Shown here in pieces: positions 48,754 to 59,955 of a stretch of 64,000 bases of DNA. Every line of letters starts with the position of its first letter. The stretch's first letter is position 1. The notes under the pieces were generated by a model. The model had not been told where the DNA came from, did no database searches, and saw nothing but the letters and a program-made list of their open reading frames with translations. The translations under genes were made by a program, and so were the position numbers. The stretch comes from Streptantibioticus silvisoli (GTDB lineage: Bacteria > Actinomycetota > Actinomycetes > Streptomycetales > Streptomycetaceae), in contig NZ_JAAGKO020000044.1 in the NCBI RefSeq assembly GCF_027947535.2, forward strand, positions 1-64,000, given 5' to 3'.

Positions 48754-49980
48754 TCAGCCCGGCAGGCCCGCACCGAAGGAGGTGCGGCCGGCCGGGTCGT
48801 CGCGGGCCGGCGGCACCACCGGCGCCGGGTCGCGGATCAGGGCGAGCAGGGCCACGTCGTCGGTCAGTCCGCGCGGCCCGGTGTGGGCGAGCAGCGCGGC
48901 GCGGACCGCGGCGACCAGGACGGCCGGGTCGACCACGCCGCCGGTGACCGCCTGGCCGGCCGCGCGGGTCAGGGCGTGGCGCAGGTCGAAGAACTGCCCG
49001 GCCGGATCGCGGGCCTCCTCGGCGCCGTCGGTGTACAGCAACAGCCCCTGGCCGGGCGCCAGCCGCACCCGCAGCACCACCGGCCGCCCGGTGCCCGGGT
49101 CGAGCACCCCGAGCGGCGGCAGCGGGTCGGCGGTGGTCAGCGGCTCCACGCGGGGCCGGACGCCGCCGGTGATCCGGTACGGGCCGGGGTGGCCGCAGTT
49201 GATGACCGACAGCGTGCCGTCCTCGCGCAGTTCCAGCAGGACCGCGGTGGCGAACTCCTCGGTGCGCGGGCCCGCCCCGTCGCCGGCCGGCGCGGGCTCG
49301 CGCAGGTGGCGGGCGAGCGAGCGGTCCAACCGCCGCAGCACACCGGCCAGTTCGGGTTCGTCGTAGGCCGCCTCGCGGAAGCAGCCCAGCAGCGCGGCCA
49401 CCGTGCCGACCGCGGACAGCCCGTGGCCGCGTACGTCGCCGAGCACCACGCGGATGCCGTACGGGGTGGCCAGCACCTCGTACAGGTCGCCGCCGATCCG
49501 GGCGCCGCGGCTGGCGGACAGGTAGTCGCAGGCCACCGTCAGCGGCCCGGTGCGGCGCGGCAGCGCGCGCAGCACGACGCCCTGCGCGACGACGGCGACC
49601 TCCCGCACCCGGTCCAGCTCGCGGCTGAGCCGCACCCGGCGGCCGGTGATGGGGTAGCTGGCCCCGATGACCGCGAGGATGGCCAGCACGTGGCCGAGTT
49701 CGGACTCCAGGTTGCCGGGCGCGCCGGCGTCGGTCAGCGGCAGCAGGCCGACGAGCGCGCAGCCGCCGCCCAGCAGGACGTACCGCGGCTGTCCGCTGCC
49801 GGCGCAGGCGATCACCGGTGCGACGGTGAGGAGTTGCACGACGTGGAACCGGCCGGGGACCACGAAGGCCAGCGCGACGACGGTGCCGGTCCACAGCCCC
49901 GGCAGCACCAGGAGCAGGAATCTGCCGACGGCCGAGCAGCGGTCGGCCGACCGGTGGGTCAGCGTGGGCATCAGATTCAT
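48754..49980 (-). CDS. Membrane-associated SpoIIE-type PP2C phosphatase
   Basis: 408 residues. Three or four membrane helices in the first 120 residues, then a PP2C/SpoIIE domain (RIGGDLYEV, VVLGDVRGHGLSAVGTVAALLGCFREAA, LYTDGAEEARD, LTDDVALL) with the metal-binding Asp residues. In Streptomyces such proteins dephosphorylate anti-anti-sigma factors; no sigma partner is adjacent. ATG 49980; a second ATG lies 9 nt on. Confidence 0.9.
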   Translation of the reverse strand: MNLMPTLTHRSADRCSAVGRFLLLVLPGLWTGTVVALAFVVPGRFHVVQLLTVAPVIACAGSGQPRYVLLGGGCALVGLLPLTDAGAPGNLESELGHVLAILAVIGASYPITGRRVRLSRELDRVREVAVVAQGVVLRALPRRTGPLTVACDYLSASRGARIGGDLYEVLATPYGIRVVLGDVRGHGLSAVGTVAALLGCFREAAYDEPELAGVLRRLDRSLARHLREPAPAGDGAGPRTEEFATAVLLELREDGTLSVINCGHPGPYRITGGVRPRVEPLTTADPLPPLGVLDPGTGRPVVLRVRLAPGQGLLLYTDGAEEARDPAGQFFDLRHALTRAAGQAVTGGVVDPAVLVAAVRAALLAHTGPRGLTDDVALLALIRDPAPVVPPARDDPAGRTSFGAGLPG

Positions 49981-50207
49981 CCCGACGGCTCCCGCTCGCG
50001 GCGGGGCCGCGGGTTGGCTCGACCCGCTTCCGGGGTGCCCCGCGCGGTGGCCGGGGTGAAGCGAATCCTGGTGGGTCGCGCACGATTCTGGCGAGCCGGA
50101 AGCGGTTTTTGGCGCAGCCGGGCGACTATTCACCCGAATCAGTGAGGAAAACGCGAAGGAGGCGCACCCCGCGTGTCGCGGAGCGCGCCCCCTGGGGACT
50201 GCGGTGG

Positions 50208-52711
50208 TTACGCGCCGCGCAGCACCGCGCCGGTGCGCTCGGCGGCGGCGCCGACCGCCGCGTCGCGGGCGGCGGACGCCTCGTCGGCGGTCAGCGTGCG
50301 GTCGGCGGCGCGGAAGCGCAGCGCGTAGGCCAGCGACTTCTTGCCCTCGCCGAGCTGTTCGCCGGTGAAGATGTCGAACAGCCGCAGGGACTCCAGCAGG
50401 GCACCGGCGCCGTCGCGCAGCGCGGACTCCACGTCGGCGGCCGGGACGCCGTGGTCGACGACCAGGGCGACGTCCTGGGTGGCCACCGGGAAGGTGGAGA
50501 CCCGCGGCGCGCGGACCGGGCCGCCGGCGGACCGCTCCAGCGCGTCGAGGTCGAGCTCCATCGCGCCGGTGCGCTCCGGGATGCCCAGGGCCTTCACGGC
50601 CCGCGGGTGCAACTCGCCGGCGTGGCCGACGAGTTCGTCGCCCACGTACAGCGCGGCGCAACGGCCCGGGTGCCACGGCGGGTAACCGCCCTGCCGGACC
50701 GTCAGCTCGACGCCGACCTCGGCGGCGACGGTACGGGCCGCCTCGACGGCGTCCGCCCAGCCGGCCCGGTGGCCCTCGCCCCACCAGCCGGCCCGCTCGC
50801 GGGCGCCGGTCAGGACGACGGCGAGGTGCCGGGGCTGGTGCGGCAGCGACGCGTTGAGCGCGGCGATCTGCTCGCCGTCGGGCCGGTGGTCGGCGGAGGG
50901 GCGCGGCGGGGCCGGCTCCTCACCGGTCGGCAGGAAGACCAGGCCGGTCTCGAACAGCGCCAGGTCGTGGCTGCCGCGGCCGACGTTGCGCCGCAGGGCG
51001 GTGAGCAGGCCCGGCAGCAGCGTGGTGCGCAGCGACGGTTCCTCGTCGGAGAGCGGGTTGACCAGCCGGACCGTGCGGCGGCGCGGGTCGCCGGGCTCGA
51101 CGCCGAGCTGGTCGAGGACGCCCTCGCCGATGAACGGGTAGTTGAGCGCCTCGGTGTAGCCGGCACCGGCCAGCGCCCGGCCGATCCGGCGCTGGAGCAG
51201 CTGGGACTCGGTGAGTCCGCCGCCGGCCGGCGCGGTGGGCAGCGTGGAGGGCAGGTTGGCGAAGCCCTCCAGCCGGATGACCTCCTCGGCGAGGTCGTTG
51301 GGCGCGGTGAGGTCGGGGCGCCAGCTGGGCGCGGTGACGGTGAGCAGGTCGCTGCCGGAGACCGCGCAGCCGATCTGCTGGAGCCGGCGCACGACCGTCT
51401 CGCGGCCGTACCGGGTGCCGGCGACCCGGTCCGGGTGGTCGGCGCGCATCAGGACGGTGCGCGGCCGGTACGGCTCGGCGACCTCGGTGACGCCGGCCTC
51501 GGCGGTGGCGCCGGCCAGCAGCACCAGCAGGTCCACGGTGCGCTGCGCCGCGGCGGCCGCCGCCAGCGGGTCGGTGCCGCGTTCGAACCGGCGGGACGCC
51601 TCGGAGGACAGCTTGTGGCGGCGCGCGGTGCGGGCGATGGAGATCGGGTCGAAGTGCGCGGCCTCGATGACGACCGCGGTGGTGGTGGCACCGGTGTCGT
51701 CGATCTCGGAGCTGGCGCCGCCCATGACGCCGGCCAGGCCGATGGGGCCGGCGGCGTCGGTGATCAGCAGGTCGCCGGCGTCCAGGACGCGCTGCGTGCC
51801 GTCGAGGGTGGTGAGCTTCTCGCCGGGCTCGGCGCGGCGCACCCCGATCGGGCCGTCGACGCGGGCCCGGTCGTAGGCGTGCAGCGGCTGGCCGATCTCC
51901 AGCATCACGTAGTTGGTGATGTCGACGGCGAGCGAGATGGGCCGCATGCCGGCCTTCTGCAGTCGGCGCTGGAGCCAGATCGGCGAGAGGGCGGCCGGGT
52001 TGACGTTGCTGACCGTGCGGGCCACCAGCCGGTCGCAGCCGGCCGGGTCGGCGATCCGCACCGGGTAGCCGTGGGCGTTGCCGGCCGGCACGTCGATCAG
52101 GGCCGGGTCGCGCAGCGGCAGGCCGTAGGCGATGGCGGCCTCGCGGGCCAGGCCGCGCATGGACAGGCAGTAGCCGCGGTCGGGGGTGACCGCGATGTCC
52201 AGCACCTCGTCGACGAGTTCGAGCAGCTCGACGGCGTCGGCGCCGACCTGGTACTCGGGCGGCAGCACGATGATGCCGGCGCCGCCGCCGAAGAAGTCGG
52301 ACTCGCCCATGCCCAGCTCGGAGGCCGAGCAGATCATGCCCTCGGAGGTGTGGCCGTAGGTCTTGCGGGCGGCGATGTGGAAGTCGCCGGGCAGGGTGGC
52401 GCCGGGCAGCACCACGACGACCTTGTCGCCGACCGCGAAGTTGCGGGCGCCGCAGACGATGTTCTGCGGCTCGCCGGTGCCGTTGGCGTCGCCGACGTCG
52501 ACCTGGCAGTAGCGGATGGGCTTCTTGAACTCGGTGAGCTCCTCGATCGCCAGCACCTGGCCGACGACCAGCGGGCCCTTCAGGCCGGCACCGAGCTGGT
52601 CGACGGTCTCGACCTCCAGGCCGACGGCGATGAGGCGTTCCTGCACGTCACGGCCGGTCTCACCGGCGGGCAGGTCGACGTACTCGCGCAGCCACGACAG
52701 CGGGGCCCGCA

Positions 52712-52712
<1 letters not shown>
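50208..52712 (-). CDS. pheT: Phenylalanine-tRNA ligase beta subunit
   Basis: 834 residues, normal length. N-terminal tRNA-binding OB domain ([14 protein letters not shown]), B3/4 editing domain, B5 and the C-terminal FDX-ACB anticodon-binding domain ([22 protein letters not shown]). With PheS it forms the alpha2-beta2 synthetase. ATG 52712 overlaps the pheS TGA by one base. Confidence 0.98.
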
Positions 52713-53917
<1,205 letters not shown>

Positions 53918-54033
53918 TCACCGCGAGGGGTGGCCGACGCGCCGATCACGGGTGGGCGCCGGCCGGCGGCGTCCACGGGGCGCTGTGTCCTGCCGGAGGG
54001 CCGCAGGACGGGCGTGGGGCGGGCCCGCCGGGG

Positions 54034-55206
54034 TCAGCCGAGAACGGCCGGCATGCCGACGGGCAGGATAAATCGGAAGCGGGCGCCGCCGCCGGGGGCC
54101 CGGTCCACGGTGATGAGACCGCCGTGCGCCTCGATGATGCCCTTGACGATGTACAGGCCCAGGCCGGTGCCGCCGCGCCGGTTGCCCCGCCAGAAGCGGG
54201 TGAAGACGCGGCCCAGCGACTCCTCGGGGATGCCGGGGCCTTCGTCGCTCACGGTGACGGCCGTTCCCTCCGTGTCGGGCTTTCCTCGCGCGCCGGGCAG
54301 GACTGCCGGCGACACGTCGATGGTGACAGCTCCGGCGCCGTGCCGCACCGCGTTTTCCAGCAGGTTGCCCAGGATCTGCTGCACCTTGTCGGGGTCGGCC
54401 CACAGCGCGGGCAGGGCCTCGGCGACGGTGACGCGGAACCGGTCGGCGCCGGTGCCGGCCGCGATGAGGGCCTCGACGCGGTGCCGGACGGCGGCGGTGA
54501 TGTCCACCGGCTGGCGGCGCACCTCCAGGCGTCCGGTGTCGATGCGGGAGATGTCGAGGAGCTCGGCGATCAGGCGGGTGACGCGGTTGGCGTCGGCGTC
54601 CACCGTCTGGAGCATCAGCTTCTTCTGGTCCTCGGTGAACCGCTCCCACTTGGCCAGCAGGGTGGCGGTGAAGCCCTTGACGGAGGTCAGCGGGGAGCGC
54701 AGTTCGTGGGCGACGGTGGCGATCAGCTCGACGTGACTGCGTTCGGTGCGGCGCCGCGACTCGGTGCCGCGCAGCGCGACGACCAGCCGCCGCACCGGTC
54801 CGCGCGGGTGGTCGCGGACGTAGCGGGCGGAGACCAGCACCTCCCGGCCGCCGGGCAGCAGCAGGTTGCGCTCCGGCTGGCCGCGCCGGATGGCCGGGCC
54901 CCGGTAGGGGTCGGTCAGCGTCCACCATCTGCGTCCGTCGAGGTCCTGGAGCGGCAGGGCGGCGTCGAGCGGCAGGCCGAGCATGTCGGCCTGCGTCACG
55001 CCGGTCAGCCGGGCGGCGGCGGCGTTGAAGCACACGATGCGGCCGGTCTCGTCGGCGACCACCAGGCCGTCGGGCAGGTCGTCGGGGTGCAGGACGTACG
55101 CGGCCGCCGGGGCCCGCGCCGGGGCACCGGACGGCGGGGGTAAGGCGGCGGCGGGGCGGGCCGGTGCGGTCGGGTCGTCCCCGCACGGCGCACTGGTGCT
55201 GTCCAA
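54034..55206 (-). CDS. PAS-domain sensor histidine kinase
   Basis: 390 residues, no membrane segment. PAS domain ~40-148 (LPDGLVVADETGRIVCFNAAAARLTG), HisKA with H167 in VAHELRSPLTSVKGFTATL, HATPase (NLLENAVRHGAG, DEGPGIPEE, GTGLGLYIVKGIIEAHGG). No response regulator adjacent, so an orphan kinase. Start is TTG 55206, preceded by GGGGGAG. In Streptomyces a kinase of this kind is typically found next to the pheST-SpoU block. Confidence 0.93.
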   Translation of the reverse strand: MDSTSAPCGDDPTAPARPAAALPPPSGAPARAPAAAYVLHPDDLPDGLVVADETGRIVCFNAAAARLTGVTQADMLGLPLDAALPLQDLDGRRWWTLTDPYRGPAIRRGQPERNLLLPGGREVLVSARYVRDHPRGPVRRLVVALRGTESRRRTERSHVELIATVAHELRSPLTSVKGFTATLLAKWERFTEDQKKLMLQTVDADANRVTRLIAELLDISRIDTGRLEVRRQPVDITAAVRHRVEALIAAGTGADRFRVTVAEALPALWADPDKVQQILGNLLENAVRHGAGAVTIDVSPAVLPGARGKPDTEGTAVTVSDEGPGIPEESLGRVFTRFWRGNRRGGTGLGLYIVKGIIEAHGGLITVDRAPGGGARFRFILPVGMPAVLG

Positions 55207-55380
55207 CCGTCTCCCCCTCCCGCCTGTCGCCTCCGAAGCCCGCCAGCCTACTAGGTCCTGTCCGGTGGATCGGGGTGGAACGGGGTCGATCGGAGCGGAT
55301 CGGAGCGGATCAGGCAGCGGCGCCCGGTGCGGTACGGGGAAGGCACCGGGTCCGACCGGGGAACGCGCCGGGTCCGCGGA

Positions 55381-56211
55381 TCAGTGCCCGGCGCCGCGGC
55401 AACCGCCGGGGGCGCGCTGGGCGCGGGCGGAGGCGTAGAGGCAGACGGCGGCGGCGGTGGCGAGGTTGAGGCTCTCGGCGTGGCCGTGCAGCGGGACGCG
55501 GACCACCGCGTCGGCGAGGTCGCGGGTGGCCTGCGGCAGGCCCCACGCCTCGTTGCCGAAGACCCAGGCGGTCGGCCCGCCCATCGCGCCCTCGTCCAGC
55601 TCGGCGTCCAGGTCCCGCTGCCCCGCGCCGTCGGCGGCCAGCACCCGGACCCCGGCGGCGCGCAGCCCGGCCACCGCCTCGGCGGCCGGCACGCCGACCG
55701 CGACCGGCAGGTGGAACAGGCTGCCGGCGGAGGCCCGGACGGCCTTGGGGTTGTAGATGTCGACGGAGGCGTCGGTGAGCACCACCGCGTCGGCCCCGGC
55801 GGCGTCGGCGCAGCGCAGGACGGTGCCGGCGTTGCCGGGGTCGCGGACCGAGGCCAGCACGGCGACCAGGCGCGGGCGGGCGCGCAGCACCTCGTCGAAC
55901 GGGGTGTCCAGGAAGCGGCAGATGCCGACGACGCCCTGCGGAGTGACGGTGTCGCAGACGTCGGCGACCACCTCGTCGGTGGCGGTGAGCACGGTGACCC
56001 CGGCCTGCCGGGCGGCGGCCACGATGTCGTGGTGGCGTTCGGCGGCCTCGGGGGTGACGTAGACCTCGACGAGGTGGCCGATGGCCTCGCGCACCGCCTG
56101 CGGGCCCTCGGCGACGAACCGGCGCTCCTTGCCGCGGAAGGACCGCTTGGCCAGCCGGCGGGCCGCGGTGATCCGGGGGGACCGCAGGGAGGTCAGCTCG
56201 GGGCTCGCCAT
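55381..56211 (-). CDS. RNA 2'-O-methyltransferase, SpoU/TrmH family
   Basis: 276 residues. N-terminal substrate-binding region (RRLAKRSFRGKERRFVAEGPQAVREA), SPOUT knot motifs: motif 1 around PGNAGTVLRCADAAGA, motif 2 VFGNEAWGLP, motif 3 LNLATAAAVCLY. Probably a 23S rRNA methyltransferase (TsnR/RlmB type); some relatives give peptide-antibiotic resistance. ATG 56211. Lies downstream of rplT. Confidence 0.93.
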   Translation of the reverse strand: MASPELTSLRSPRITAARRLAKRSFRGKERRFVAEGPQAVREAIGHLVEVYVTPEAAERHHDIVAAARQAGVTVLTATDEVVADVCDTVTPQGVVGICRFLDTPFDEVLRARPRLVAVLASVRDPGNAGTVLRCADAAGADAVVLTDASVDIYNPKAVRASAGSLFHLPVAVGVPAAEAVAGLRAAGVRVLAADGAGQRDLDAELDEGAMGGPTAWVFGNEAWGLPQATRDLADAVVRVPLHGHAESLNLATAAAVCLYASARAQRAPGGCRGAGH

Positions 56212-56364
56212 CGGGTGGGTTCGCTTCCAGGGGTGCGCGGGCGGGTCGGCGCCGTGGGGCGGGTCCGCCGGGGAACGGCGACGGGCGGACGTGGTGCCCG
56301 CCGGGGGGAGGGGACAGCGCGCGGCCCGCCCCCGCGGTGCGGGAAGGGCGGGCCGACAGCGGAC

Positions 56365-56391
56365 GGACCCGCAGGCGCGGCCTGCGGGTCC
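56365..56391 (-). terminator. Terminator of infC-rpmI-rplT operon
   Basis: Perfect 12-bp stem (56365-56376 with 56380-56391) with a 3-nt loop, about 20 nt after the rplT stop. Confidence 0.75.
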
Positions 56392-56409
56392 TTCACGACC
56401 GGGAGCGCG

Positions 56410-56793
56410 TCAGGCGGCCTTGGGGGCGTTGACGTCGTCCGGGAGCGCCTTGTGGGCGACCTCGACCAGCGCGGCGAACGCGGTGGCGTCGTTGACGGCC
56501 AGCTCGGCGAGGATCTTGCGGTCGACCTCGACGCTGGCGGCCTTCAGACCCTGGATGAAGCGGTTGTAGGTCATGCCGTTGGCGCGGGCAGCGGCGTTGA
56601 TGCGCTGGATCCACAGCTGACGGAAGTCGCCCTTGCGCTTCTTGCGGTCGTTGTAGTTGTAGACGAGGGAGTGGGTGACCTGCTCCTTCGCCTTGCGGTA
56701 CAGGCGGGAGCGCTGGCCACGGTAGCCCTTGGCCTGCTCGAGGATCGCCCGGCGCTTCTTGTGGGCGTTGACTGCCCGCTTGACGCGTGCCAC
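56410..56793 (-). CDS. rplT: 50S ribosomal protein L20
   Basis: 127 residues. [23 protein letters not shown] start and [34 protein letters not shown] are diagnostic of L20, an early 23S rRNA assembly protein and in other bacteria the autorepressor of this operon. ATG 56793. Last gene of the operon. Confidence 0.99.
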   Translation of the reverse strand: MARVKRAVNAHKKRRAILEQAKGYRGQRSRLYRKAKEQVTHSLVYNYNDRKKRKGDFRQLWIQRINAAARANGMTYNRFIQGLKAASVEVDRKILAELAVNDATAFAALVEVAHKALPDDVNAPKAA

Positions 56794-56891
56794 TTGGTAA
56801 CTCCTTGTAGGTGACCGCGGTGGGTAGTCACGCGGTCAGTGAGCGAATGGTCCCGGTGTACGGCTGCCCCTCCGGCGGGAGGGAGCGGCCG

Positions 56892-57086
56892 TCACTTGCC
56901 GAGGAGCTTCTTGATCTTCTTGGCGTCGCTGGGGGCCACCTCGACCGTGCCGGTCAGGGCGCGCGTCTTGGACGACGGCTTGTGCTCCAGCAGGTGGCGC
57001 TTGCCGGCCCGCTCGCGCAGCACCTTGCCGGAGCCGGTGATCTTGAAGCGCTTGCTGGTCCCGCTGTGCGTCTTGTTCTTCGGCAT
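56892..57086 (-). CDS. rpmI: 50S ribosomal protein L35
   Basis: 64 residues, full-length L35 ([21 protein letters not shown]). ATG 57086, between infC and rplT in the universal order. Confidence 0.99.
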   Translation of the reverse strand: MPKNKTHSGTSKRFKITGSGKVLRERAGKRHLLEHKPSSKTRALTGTVEVAPSDAKKIKKLLGK

Positions 57087-57197
57087 GGCGCCGTTGTCTC
57101 CTCGTCGCTGGCCCTCCCGTCCGCCGTGACCGCGGGCGGGGAGCGTCAGACTTGCTTCTGTGTAGGACCCGGAGGCGAGCTCCGGGACGTCCTGACG

Positions 57198-57860
57198 TCA
57201 GCCGGCCTCGGGAGCGTCCTGCTCCGCGACGGCCTGCTCGTCGTGGGCCTCGGTCTGCTCGTCCTCGACCTGCTCGTCCTCGGAATGAGGCTGGCGACCG
57301 GCCTTGCGGGCGGCCTGCGCCTCGCGGGCCTCGGCCATCGCCTCGGTCTTCTTCTTGTGCGGACCGAGAACCATGATCATGTTCCGGCCGTCCTGCTTGG
57401 GGTTGGACTCGATGAAGCCCAGCTCCTGGACGTCCTCGGCAAGGCGCTGGAGCAGTCGGAAGCCCAGTTCGGGCCGGGACTGCTCGCGTCCGCGGAACAT
57501 GATCGTGATCTTGACCTTGTCGCCCTGCTTGAGGAACCGGACGACGTGACCCTTTTTGGTGTCGTAGTCGTGCGGGTCGATCTTCGGCCGGAGTTTCATC
57601 TCCTTGATGACCGTGTGCGCCTGGTTCTTGCGCGCCTCACGGGCCTTCATGGCCGACTCGTACTTGAACTTCCCGTAGTCCATGAGCTTGCACACGGGCG
57701 GACGGGCGGTCGCCGCGACCTCGACCAGGTCCAGGTCGTACTCCTGCGCCAGCTCCAGCGCCTTCGCAAGCGGCACGATGCCGACCTGCTCGCCGCTGGG
57801 ACCGACGAGTCGGACCTCGGGAACGCGAATCCGGTCGTTGATGCGGGGCTCGGCGCTGAT
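57198..57860 (-). CDS. infC: Translation initiation factor IF-3 (ATC start)
   Basis: 220 residues. IF-3 N-domain ([21 protein letters not shown]), linker, and C-domain ([24 protein letters not shown]), plus an acidic C-terminal extension of about 40 residues typical of actinobacteria. The conserved N-terminus requires the start to be upstream of the first GTG/ATG: an ATC at 57860 is preceded by GAGGAGG 4 nt away and gives [10 protein letters not shown], the standard beginning. Rare ATT/ATC/ATA starts are a known infC feature that lets IF-3 repress its own translation. First gene of infC-rpmI-rplT. Confidence 0.95.
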   Translation of the reverse strand: MSAEPRINDRIRVPEVRLVGPSGEQVGIVPLAKALELAQEYDLDLVEVAATARPPVCKLMDYGKFKYESAMKAREARKNQAHTVIKEMKLRPKIDPHDYDTKKGHVVRFLKQGDKVKITIMFRGREQSRPELGFRLLQRLAEDVQELGFIESNPKQDGRNMIMVLGPHKKKTEAMAEAREAQAARKAGRQPHSEDEQVEDEQTEAHDEQAVAEQDAPEAG

Positions 57861-57950
57861 GGGGCCTCCTCGGTTCGGGCTACGCGGTCGCCTGGTTGAC
57901 GCCGCGCCTCAAGTCTTTTGCCTTTGTCGACCCCGTACCCTGAGCGCGAG

Positions 57951-57982
57951 AAAAAACGCCCCGAACGGGTCACAGGCGGGGC
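57951..57982 (-). promoter_or_regulatory. Intrinsic terminator/attenuator in infC leader
   Basis: On the minus strand GCCCCG (57982-57977) pairs with CGGGGC (57963-57958), followed by G and TTTTTT (57956-57951). It is about 90 nt upstream of the infC ATC. A T6 tract is exceptional in this GC-rich window, which argues for a true intrinsic terminator. Located within the leader, it suggests transcription attenuation of the ribosomal operon, as known for L20 leaders in Firmicutes; the antiterminator is not identified. Confidence 0.55.
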
Positions 57983-58429
57983 TCCACACAACCGGGAGCA
58001 CCGCCGCGACATTCCCGCGGGGCGCATCGGGCACCCGGCCCGTCGTGAAACGGGGGGCGCCTGACCGGGACCTGCCGTCCCGGGGGACGATCAGGTGGGA
58101 GTTGGAGCTCCACTTGTGGGCCGGGCACGCGAGTGTCCGGCCGGTCAAGCGCCAAGCATAACAGTCCCCGACAGCCGGTCGTACCGGCGGCGGGCGGGCC
58201 GGCCGGGCCGCTCCCCCGCAGCCCCCGCGTCCCGCGTCCCGCGCACCCAGCGTCCCGCGCACCCGACGTGCCCGGCGCCCCGCGCACCCGGCACCGCCGG
58301 CCGCCCAGCACTCCCGCATCCCGCATCCCGCGCGCACCGCGCACCCGGCCTCCCGGCGCCCCCGCACCCCGCGCACCCCGCGCCCCCGGTGCCGCGGAGG
58401 CCGGGCGCCGGGCGGGGCCGGCGGGACCT

Positions 58430-58445
58430 TAGGGTGTGGAGCATG
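58430..58445 (+). promoter_or_regulatory. Leaderless promoter of DUF1844 gene
   Basis: TAGGGT (58430-58435), then 7 nt and ATG 58443. The only purine run before the ATG is too close to serve as Shine-Dalgarno. A GC-rich low-complexity stretch (58200-58420) of GCACCCGGC-like repeats precedes it. Confidence 0.5.
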
Positions 58446-58808
58446 AGCGACACCTCCGCGAACGGCACGGCCGGCGACGACTTCTCCTCCATGACCCGCG
58501 ACATCGCGGACGTCCCCGCCGTCGAGGTGATCACCACGGTGGCGGTGCACCTGATGAGCGCGGCGGCGGTCAACCTGGGCCTCGCGGAGGAGGGCGACCA
58601 GCACAAGGACCTCGACGAGGCCCGCAAGCTGATCACCTCGCTGGCCGGCCTGGTCACCGCTGGCGCCCCGGAGATCGGCTCCTACCACGCCGGCCCGCTG
58701 CGCGACGGCCTGAAGTCGTTGCAGCTCGCCTTCCGCGAGCAGTCGTCCGTGCCCGACGAGCCCGGCCACGGCCCCGGCGAGAAGTTCACCGGCCCGGTCT
58801 ACGGCTGA
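58443..58808 (+). CDS. DUF1844 domain protein
   Basis: 121 residues. DUF1844 core from residue ~20: DIADVPAVEVITTVAVHLMSAAAVNLGLAEEG, DLDEARKLITSLAGLV. Conserved protein next to infC in actinobacteria, function unknown. Divergent from infC. Confidence 0.92.
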   Translation: MSDTSANGTAGDDFSSMTRDIADVPAVEVITTVAVHLMSAAAVNLGLAEEGDQHKDLDEARKLITSLAGLVTAGAPEIGSYHAGPLRDGLKSLQLAFREQSSVPDEPGHGPGEKFTGPVYG

Positions 58809-58881
58809 TCGCCCCTTCGTACGGCCCGCGGGCGGCGCGGCGACGCCGCCGCGGCCCCGGCGGGCCCGCACCGCAGGCCGC

Positions 58882-58912
58882 GGCGCCCGTCACCGGTGAG
58901 GTGACGGGCGCC
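58882..58912. terminator. Bidirectional hairpin terminator
   Basis: Perfect 13-bp stem (58882-58894 with 58900-58912), 5-nt loop, between the convergent DUF1844 and aquaporin genes. Confidence 0.75.
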
Positions 58913-58941
58913 GTTCGCCGTTGCCGGCGGGGCCGGGCCGC

Positions 58942-59796
58942 TCAGCGGTGGTGGCCCCAGCGCCGGCCGCCGCCCGCGCCCGCGGTGACGCCGGGGCCGG
59001 TGGTGGCGCCGGTACCGGTGCCCGTGCCGACTCCGGTGCCGGTGCCGGTCCCGGTGGTGTCGTCACCGGTGAGGCCGCCGACCGGGCCCTGCTGGCCCTC
59101 GTTCACCACCGGCACGGCGCCGTGCGGATGGGTGAGCATGCTGACGAGCGCGGCCAGGATGCCGCCGACCAGCGGGGCCACGATGAACAGCCACAGCTGC
59201 GACAGCGCGGCGCCGCCCGCGAAGACCGCCGGGCCCAGGCTGCGCGCCGGGTTCACGCCGGTACCGGTGAGCGGGATGCCGATCAGGTGGACGACGGCCA
59301 GGGTGAGGCCGACCGCCAGCGCCCCGAAGCCGTTGAGCGCCACCTTGCGGGTCACCGCCAGGTAGACCAGCACCAGCAGGAAGGTCATCGCGACCTCGAT
59401 CAGGAACGCGCCGCCGGTGTTGATGCCGACCGCCGACCGGGTGCCGTAGCCGTTGGAGCCGAAGGCGCCGTCGGTGCGCAGGCCGGGGATCTGCTTGGCG
59501 AGCAGGAGCAGCAGCGCCGCGCCCGCGATGGCCCCGACGAACTGCGCGACCCAGTAGCCGATCGCCGTCATCGGGCTCATCCGCCGGGCCAGCAGCGCGC
59601 CCAGCGTCACCGCCGGGTTGAGATGGCAGCCGGAGATCGCGCCGAAGACGTAGGCCAGTCCGACCAGGACCAGACCGAAGGTGAGCGCGACCCCGACGGC
59701 GCCGACGTACTGGGCCGCGACCACCAGGGAGCCCACGGCGAAGAAGACGTACAGCAGCGTGCCGACGAACTCGGAGACGATGGTCCGCCTGTCCAT
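58942..59796 (-). CDS. MIP family aquaporin/glycerol channel
   Basis: 284 residues. Six helices and both NPA half-helices: HLNPAVT (60-62) and GVNPARS (182-184). Arg after the second NPA is the selectivity-filter Arg. Probably an AqpZ-like water channel. The last ~40 residues are a Gly/Thr-rich repeat tail (TGTGTG) from a GGTACCGGTGCC-like DNA repeat, unusual for the family. ATG 59796 with GAGGAG 5 nt upstream; the longer frame to 59859 lacks this support. Confidence 0.94.
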   Translation of the reverse strand: MDRRTIVSEFVGTLLYVFFAVGSLVVAAQYVGAVGVALTFGLVLVGLAYVFGAISGCHLNPAVTLGALLARRMSPMTAIGYWVAQFVGAIAGAALLLLLAKQIPGLRTDGAFGSNGYGTRSAVGINTGGAFLIEVAMTFLLVLVYLAVTRKVALNGFGALAVGLTLAVVHLIGIPLTGTGVNPARSLGPAVFAGGAALSQLWLFIVAPLVGGILAALVSMLTHPHGAVPVVNEGQQGPVGGLTGDDTTGTGTGTGVGTGTGTGATTGPGVTAGAGGGRRWGHHR

Positions 59797-59955
59797 GAGT
59801 ACTCCTCGCGACGATTGCCCGATTACCTGGCCATTCTCGGCCGAAGCGACGTTCTTCACATCTTGGGCAATCCGGGTGACGGGCCGGGAGCGCTCGCCGG
59901 GCAGGTCAGCGGGGGTTCAGCGGGCAGGTCGGCGAGGGGTTCAGCGGGTGCGGGT

